From the NCBI RefSeq assembly GCF_019429485.1, contig NZ_JAHXZN010000002.1:186001-250000 (forward strand): DNA of 64,000 bases, given 5' to 3'. A program made the position numbers and the translations under genes. The DNA comes from Sphingomonas citri. GTDB taxonomy: Bacteria; Pseudomonadota; Alphaproteobacteria; Sphingomonadales; Sphingomonadaceae. Of this stretch, positions 60,105 to 64,000 are shown in pieces (within the stretch, counting starts at the first letter, position 1; each line of letters starts with the position of its first letter). The notes below the pieces were generated by a model. The model saw nothing but the letters and a program-made list of their open reading frames with translations, was not told the DNA's origin and searched no databases.

Positions 60105-61592
60105 TTGCCAGTAATTAGCGCAGGCGACGCGCGGATCGGGATCGCCGGGCTCGACGACGTGCTCGGCGGCGGCCTGGAGCGCGCGCGCACCTTCCTGACC
60201 GAAGGCAGCCCCGGCACCGGCAAGACCACGATCGCGCTGCAATTCCTGCGCGCCGGCGCGGCGCTGGGCGAGCGCTGCCTCTACGTCACGCTGTCCGAGA
60301 CCGAGGACGAGCTGCGCGCCACCGCCGCGTCGCACGGCTGGGACCTCGCCGGCGTCGAGATCTACGAACTCGTCCCGCCCGAGAATTTGCTCGACGAGGA
60401 ACAGCAGCAGAGCCTGCTCTACTCCTCCGACCTCGAACTCGGCGAGACCACCAGGCGGATCTTCGAGGCGTTCGAGCGCACGCGCCCCGATCGCGTGGTG
60501 ATCGACAGCCTGTCCGAGATCCGGCTGCTCGCGCAGAGCTCGCTGCGCTACCGCCGCCAGATCCTGGCGCTGAAGCACTATTTCGCGCGAAGCGGCGCCA
60601 CCGTGGTGATGCTCGACGACCTCACCACCGACACCAACGACAAGACCGTCCACTCGGTCGCGCACGGCGTGATCCGGCTGGAGGAGCTCGCCCCCGATTA
60701 CGGCGCCGAGCGGCGGCGGATGCGCGTGATCAAATATCGCGGGCGGCGCTATCGCGGCGGCTATCACGACTTCACCATCCTCACCGGCGGCGTCCACGTC
60801 TACCCGCGGCTGGTCTCGGCCGAGCACAAGAGCGACTTCGCGCGCGACCTCGTCACCACCGACACGCCCGAGCTCAACGGGCTGCTGGGCGGCGGCATCG
60901 AGCGCGGCTCCAGCGTGCTGGTGCTGGGCCCGGCGGGCACGGGCAAGTCGCTGCTCGTCCTCACCTTCATCGCCACCGCGGTGGCGCGCGGCGAGCGCGC
61001 CGCGATGTTCGTGTTCGACGAGGAGATCGGCACCCTGGTGCAGCGCGCCCGCGCGCTCGGCATCGATCTCACCGCCATGGTCGAGGCGGGTAGCCTCACC
61101 TTGGAGCAGGTCGATGCCGCCGAGCTGACCCCGGGCGAATTCTCGGCGCGCGTGCGCCGCTGCGTCGAGGAACATGACGCGCAGACCGTCGTGGTCGACA
61201 GCCTCAACGGCTATCAGGCGGCGATGCCCGGCGAGCAGGCGCTGGTGCTCCACCTCCACGAGCTGCTGCAATATCTCAACAGGCGCGGCGCGACGACCTT
61301 TCTCACCGTGGCGCAGCACGGTCTGGTGGGCGGGATGAGCACGCCGGTCGACGTAACCTATCTCGCCGATACCGTCATCCTGCTGCGCTATTTCGAGGCG
61401 CTCGGCCGGGTGCGTCGCGCCATCTCGGTGATGAAGAAGCGCACCGGCCCGCACGAGGACACGATCCGCGAATATCAGATCGGGGCGCGCGGCATCACAC
61501 TGGGCGAGCCGCTGACCGTCTTCCAGGGCGTGCTCGGGGGCGTGCCCGAGCTGCGCGGCGACCCGGCGCTGCTTCGGCGCGAGGACGCGTGA
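60105..61592 (+). CDS. kaiC: KaiC-family double RecA ATPase
   Basis: The 495-residue protein has two RecA/KaiC modules. The first has the Walker A GSPGTGKTT (34-42) and the second GPAGTGKS (275-282), with Walker B-type strands VVIDSL and VVVDSL. The acidic pair after the second Walker A is kept as FDEE (304-307), while in the first it reads LSE (Ser64, Glu65) instead of Glu-Glu. At the place of the cyanobacterial phosphosites Ser431/Thr432, my alignment gives Thr418/Tyr419 in DVTYLADT. Outside cyanobacteria, KaiC homologues take part in stress or light responses and often pair with histidine kinases. It starts with TTG (60105), with GGAGGA at good spacing and no better start, and its stop overlaps the kinase start (GTGA). 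Confidence 0.9.
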   Translation: MPVISAGDARIGIAGLDDVLGGGLERARTFLTEGSPGTGKTTIALQFLRAGAALGERCLYVTLSETEDELRATAASHGWDLAGVEIYELVPPENLLDEEQQQSLLYSSDLELGETTRRIFEAFERTRPDRVVIDSLSEIRLLAQSSLRYRRQILALKHYFARSGATVVMLDDLTTDTNDKTVHSVAHGVIRLEELAPDYGAERRRMRVIKYRGRRYRGGYHDFTILTGGVHVYPRLVSAEHKSDFARDLVTTDTPELNGLLGGGIERGSSVLVLGPAGTGKSLLVLTFIATAVARGERAAMFVFDEEIGTLVQRARALGIDLTAMVEAGSLTLEQVDAAELTPGEFSARVRRCVEEHDAQTVVVDSLNGYQAAMPGEQALVLHLHELLQYLNRRGATTFLTVAQHGLVGGMSTPVDVTYLADTVILLRYFEALGRVRRAISVMKKRTGPHEDTIREYQIGARGITLGEPLTVFQGVLGGVPELRGDPALLRREDA

Positions 61593-63622
61593 AGCGCACC
61601 ACCGTCTCCGAACGCGCGCTGGTGCTCGCGCCGCGCGGCCGCGACGCCGCGGTGGCGACCGAGATGCTCGCCGAGGCGGGGCTGGAGGCGCGCGCCTGCG
61701 AGACGCTGGCTGATCTAGTGGCCGAGCTCGATCGCGGCGCCGGCTACGCCATCGTCACGGAGGAGGCGGTCGCCACCGCCGACGTGCGCGCGCTGTCGCG
61801 CTGGATCGGGGAGCAGGAGGAATGGTCCGACGTGCCCTTCATCCTGCTGACCAGCCGCGGCGGCGGGCTGGAGCGCAACCCCGCGGCGGTGCGCCACCTC
61901 GAACTGCTCGGCAACGTCACCTTCCTCGAACGCCCCTTCCACCCGACCACGCTGATCAGCCTCGCGCGTGCCGCGATCCGCGCGCGGCGGCGGCAATACG
62001 AGGCGCGCGCGCGGATCGTCTCGATCCGCGAGAGCGAGGCAAGGTTGCGTACCTTGTTCGATACGATGGACGAGGGCTTCTGCGTGATCGAGTTCCTCGA
62101 CGGCCCAATCGGACCGCTGAGCGACTATGTCCATGTCCAGGCCAACCCGGCCTATGAGCGTCATACAGGGATCGCGAACGTCGTCGGGCAGAAGGTGCGC
62201 GACATGGTCGGCGACGAGGCGGAGGGATGGATCGAGCTGTACCGCGGCGTGCTGACCAGCGGCGAGGCGATCCGCTTCGAGCGCGAGCTGGTCGCGACGC
62301 GGCGCCACCTCGAACTCGCCGCCTTCCGCGTCGAGCCGGCGAGCCGGCGCGAGGTGGCGGTGATCTTCCAGGACGTGACCGAGCGCAAACGCGCCGAAAT
62401 CGCGCTGCGCGAGCTCAACGAGACGCTGGAGCGTCGAGTCGCTGCCGCGATCGATGAGCGCGAGCTGGCGCTGGCGCAGCTGCACGAGGCGCAGAAGCTT
62501 GAGACAATCGGCCAGCTCACCGGTGGCGTGGCGCACGATTTCAATAACCTGCTCACCCCGATCACCGGCGCGCTCGACCTGCTCGGCAAGCGCTACGCCG
62601 AGGACGCGCGCGCGGCGCGGCTGATCGACGGCGCGCTCCAGTCGGCCGAGCGCGCGAAGACGCTGGTGCAGCGCCTGCTCCAGTTCGCGCGACGCCAGGC
62701 GCTGGAGACCCGCGCAGTCGACACCGTGGCGCTGGTCGAAGGAATGCGCGACCTGATCGCCAGCTCGGTCGGCGGCCGGGTCGAGCTGAAGCTCGTGCTG
62801 CCCGACGACCTGCCGCCGGCGCTGGCCGACCCCAACCAGCTGGAACTCGCGTTGCTCAACCTGTGCGTCAACGCGCGTGACGCCATGCCCGAGGGTGGTC
62901 GGCTCACCGTGATCGCCGCGACCGAGGCGATCGGCCCAGGTTCCGCTCTACGCCTCGCACCCGGCGCCTATGTTCGCTTGGCGGTGATCGACACCGGTAC
63001 CGGCATGGACGAGGCGACGCTCGCGCGCGCGATCGAGCCCTTCTATTCCACCAAGGAGCGCGGCAAGGGCACCGGGCTGGGCCTGTCGATGGTGCACGGA
63101 CTCGCCGCGCAGCTCGGCGGCGCTTTCGTCATGACGAGCAAGCCCGGCCAAGGCACGCGAGCCGACCTCTATCTGCCGGTCGCGGAGCGTGACGCCGAGG
63201 CGGGCGCCCGCCAGCGCGCGGGCGAGCGGATCGCCGAGACCCGCCCGCTCGCGGTGCTGCTGGTGGACGACGAGGATCTGGTGCGCACCGGCACCGCCGA
63301 GATGCTGCGCGATCTCGGCCATCAGGTCACCGAGGCGAGCGACGGCGCCGCGGCGCTGGCGGCCCTCGACGACGGCCTGTCGGTCGACGCGGTGCTGACG
63401 GATTACATGATGCCGCGGACGAACGGCGCCGAGCTCGCCGCTGAGATCCACCGTCGCCGCCCCGACCTGCTGGTGCTGGTGGTGACGGGCTATGCCGGCG
63501 GCGACCTCGCGCTGGAGCTACCGCAGCTCGCCAAGCCGTTCCGCCGCGCCGACCTCGCCGCCGCGCTCGCGGCGCTGACGAGCGGCGGCAAGGTGGTGCG
63601 GCTGGCCGAGCGACGGCGCTAG
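61589..63622 (+). CDS. Hybrid sensor histidine kinase (receiver-like / PAS / HisKA / HATPase / receiver)
   Basis: The 677-residue protein starts with GTG overlapping the KaiC stop. The first 130 residues look like a degenerate receiver (VLAPRGRDAAVATEMLAEAG, FILLTSR, FLERPFHPTTL) with no clear phosphorylatable Asp. A PAS domain follows (150-275, ending IFQDVTERKRAE), then a coiled linker and the H-box TGGVAHDFNNLLTPITGALD with His316. The ATPase has LALLNLCVNARDAMPEGG, DTGTGMDEATLARAIEPFYS and GTGLGLSMVHGLAAQLGG. A C-terminal receiver (from about 555) has Asp605 in VLTDYMMPRTNG. It is soluble, and with KaiC probably forms one signalling unit. Confidence 0.93.
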   Translation: MKRTTVSERALVLAPRGRDAAVATEMLAEAGLEARACETLADLVAELDRGAGYAIVTEEAVATADVRALSRWIGEQEEWSDVPFILLTSRGGGLERNPAAVRHLELLGNVTFLERPFHPTTLISLARAAIRARRRQYEARARIVSIRESEARLRTLFDTMDEGFCVIEFLDGPIGPLSDYVHVQANPAYERHTGIANVVGQKVRDMVGDEAEGWIELYRGVLTSGEAIRFERELVATRRHLELAAFRVEPASRREVAVIFQDVTERKRAEIALRELNETLERRVAAAIDERELALAQLHEAQKLETIGQLTGGVAHDFNNLLTPITGALDLLGKRYAEDARAARLIDGALQSAERAKTLVQRLLQFARRQALETRAVDTVALVEGMRDLIASSVGGRVELKLVLPDDLPPALADPNQLELALLNLCVNARDAMPEGGRLTVIAATEAIGPGSALRLAPGAYVRLAVIDTGTGMDEATLARAIEPFYSTKERGKGTGLGLSMVHGLAAQLGGAFVMTSKPGQGTRADLYLPVAERDAEAGARQRAGERIAETRPLAVLLVDDEDLVRTGTAEMLRDLGHQVTEASDGAAALAALDDGLSVDAVLTDYMMPRTNGAELAAEIHRRRPDLLVLVVTGYAGGDLALELPQLAKPFRRADLAAALAALTSGGKVVRLAERRR

Positions 63623-63656
63623 CCCGACACAGCGGGCGGCCGATCGCCGCCTCGCC

Positions 63657-63920
63657 TCACGCGCCGAAGCCGTCGCTGTTCTGCGTGCGCGCGCGCAGCC
63701 TCGCCGTGTGTACCGCGGCCGCGGTGAGCGCGTGGCCGCGTCGCTCGGCGCGCAGTACCTGCGCCACGCGCTTGCCGTGCACCATCAGCGGCAGACCGAG
63801 CAGCGCGACGACGAAGAGCGGCACCATCAGCGGCGAGCGATCGAGCAAGAGACAGGCGGAGCAGGCACCGCCGGTCAGCATGACGCCGCTTAGGCGCCAG
63901 GCGAGATCGCGCCGGGTCAC
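63657..63920 (-). CDS. Small two-helix membrane protein
   Basis: The 87-residue ORF starts with GTG (63920) overlapping the stop of the upstream partial gene (GTGA). It has two hydrophobic segments (LSGVMLTGGACSACLLL and LMVPLFVVALLGLPLMV) and a basic, helical C-terminal part (HGKRVAQVLRAERRGHAL). No family is recognised. The stop overlap with the neighbour supports a real gene. It is convergent with the hybrid kinase. Confidence 0.6.
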   Translation of the reverse strand: MTRRDLAWRLSGVMLTGGACSACLLLDRSPLMVPLFVVALLGLPLMVHGKRVAQVLRAERRGHALTAAAVHTARLRARTQNSDGFGA

Positions 63921-64000
63921 GCCTGCCCTCCGGCGATCACGCGGGCCCCGGTACGCGTCAGGGCGCGCGTCGTCGCTGCGGAGGTGACGGTGGGCGCCAG
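63917..64000 (-). CDS. C-terminal end of an unidentified gene (cut by window)
   Basis: On the minus strand an open frame enters from the window edge and ends with TGA at 63919-63917. It encodes 27 residues, ending TRTGARVIAGGQA. It overlaps the start of the small membrane protein gene by 4 bp. Too little is seen to name a family. Confidence 0.5.
   Translation of the reverse strand: MAPTVTSAATTRALTRTGARVIAGGQA

Overview
The window looks like chromosomal DNA of a sphingomonad (Alphaproteobacteria, Sphingomonadaceae; a Sphingomonas-like genus is the best guess). The reasons are the very high G+C content by eye, a GyrB of alphaproteobacterial type, a TonB-dependent receptor of the Xanthomonas/Caulobacter type, many Tat-type leaders, an HWE-family sensor kinase, and intergenic palindromic repeats of the kind that litter sphingomonad genomes. 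No phage, plasmid, IS element, CRISPR array, rRNA or tRNA gene was seen.

Layout. 1-3030: a Tat-type NIPSNAP protein cut by the window edge, a decayed aquaporin, and a CsbD protein translationally coupled to a multi-pass membrane protein of the mechanosensitive-channel type. 3358-8000: gyrB, an alpha/beta hydrolase and an MFS transporter. 8469-13902: a signalling block with a LOV (blue-light) HWE histidine kinase, a small SugE-type exporter, a DSF (diffusible signal factor) synthase of the RpfF type, and a six-helix membrane GGDEF-EAL protein that converges on the DSF synthase gene with overlapping stop codons. 14311-18003: a beta-barrel-like protein, a phosphatase pair and an NmrA-like protein. 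18121-23142: a MarR-controlled aromatic-acid/fusaric-acid type efflux operon (FUSC permease, DUF1656, HlyD, NodT). 23312-27901: a VirJ-like hydrolase and a paoABC-type molybdenum aldehyde oxidoreductase. 28111-34216: mixed housekeeping genes and a GtrA/acyltransferase pair. 34448-41721: a Tat-exported sugar-isomerase-like protein, a 1186-residue 5-oxoprolinase/hydantoinase, and the DUF969-DUF979-DUF2891 trio, which together suggest 5-oxoproline or peptide-derived substrate use. 41851-43877: a Raf-kinase-inhibitor-like protein, a DUF3429 protein and an exported glyoxalase-like protein.

44377-59976 is the most coherent metabolic island: an L-fucose utilisation locus. Seven same-strand genes (SGNH esterase, GH29 alpha-L-fucosidase, FucP permease, fuconolactonase, aldo/keto reductase, 2-keto-3-deoxy-L-fuconate dehydrogenase, mutarotase) run head to tail. 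From the fucosidase on, each junction is a 4-bp stop/start overlap. Then come a second, divergent SGNH esterase, a TonB receptor, a GH31 alpha-xylosidase-like enzyme, an IclR regulator and L-fuconate dehydratase. The set would import a fucosylated oligosaccharide, trim it in the periplasm, take up L-fucose and oxidise it. The final 2,4-diketo-3-deoxy-L-fuconate hydrolase is not in the window. The fucosidase, xylosidase and esterases together point to fucosylated, acetylated xyloglucan fragments as one possible substrate.

60105-63622: a double-RecA KaiC homologue coupled by a GTGA overlap to a hybrid histidine kinase, with no kaiA or kaiB nearby. 63657-64000: a small membrane protein and the tail of an unidentified gene.

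Functions are inferred from sequence recognition only; no database search was run. Most genes are clear family members. The least certain calls are the short ORFs, the operators and the repeat boundaries.
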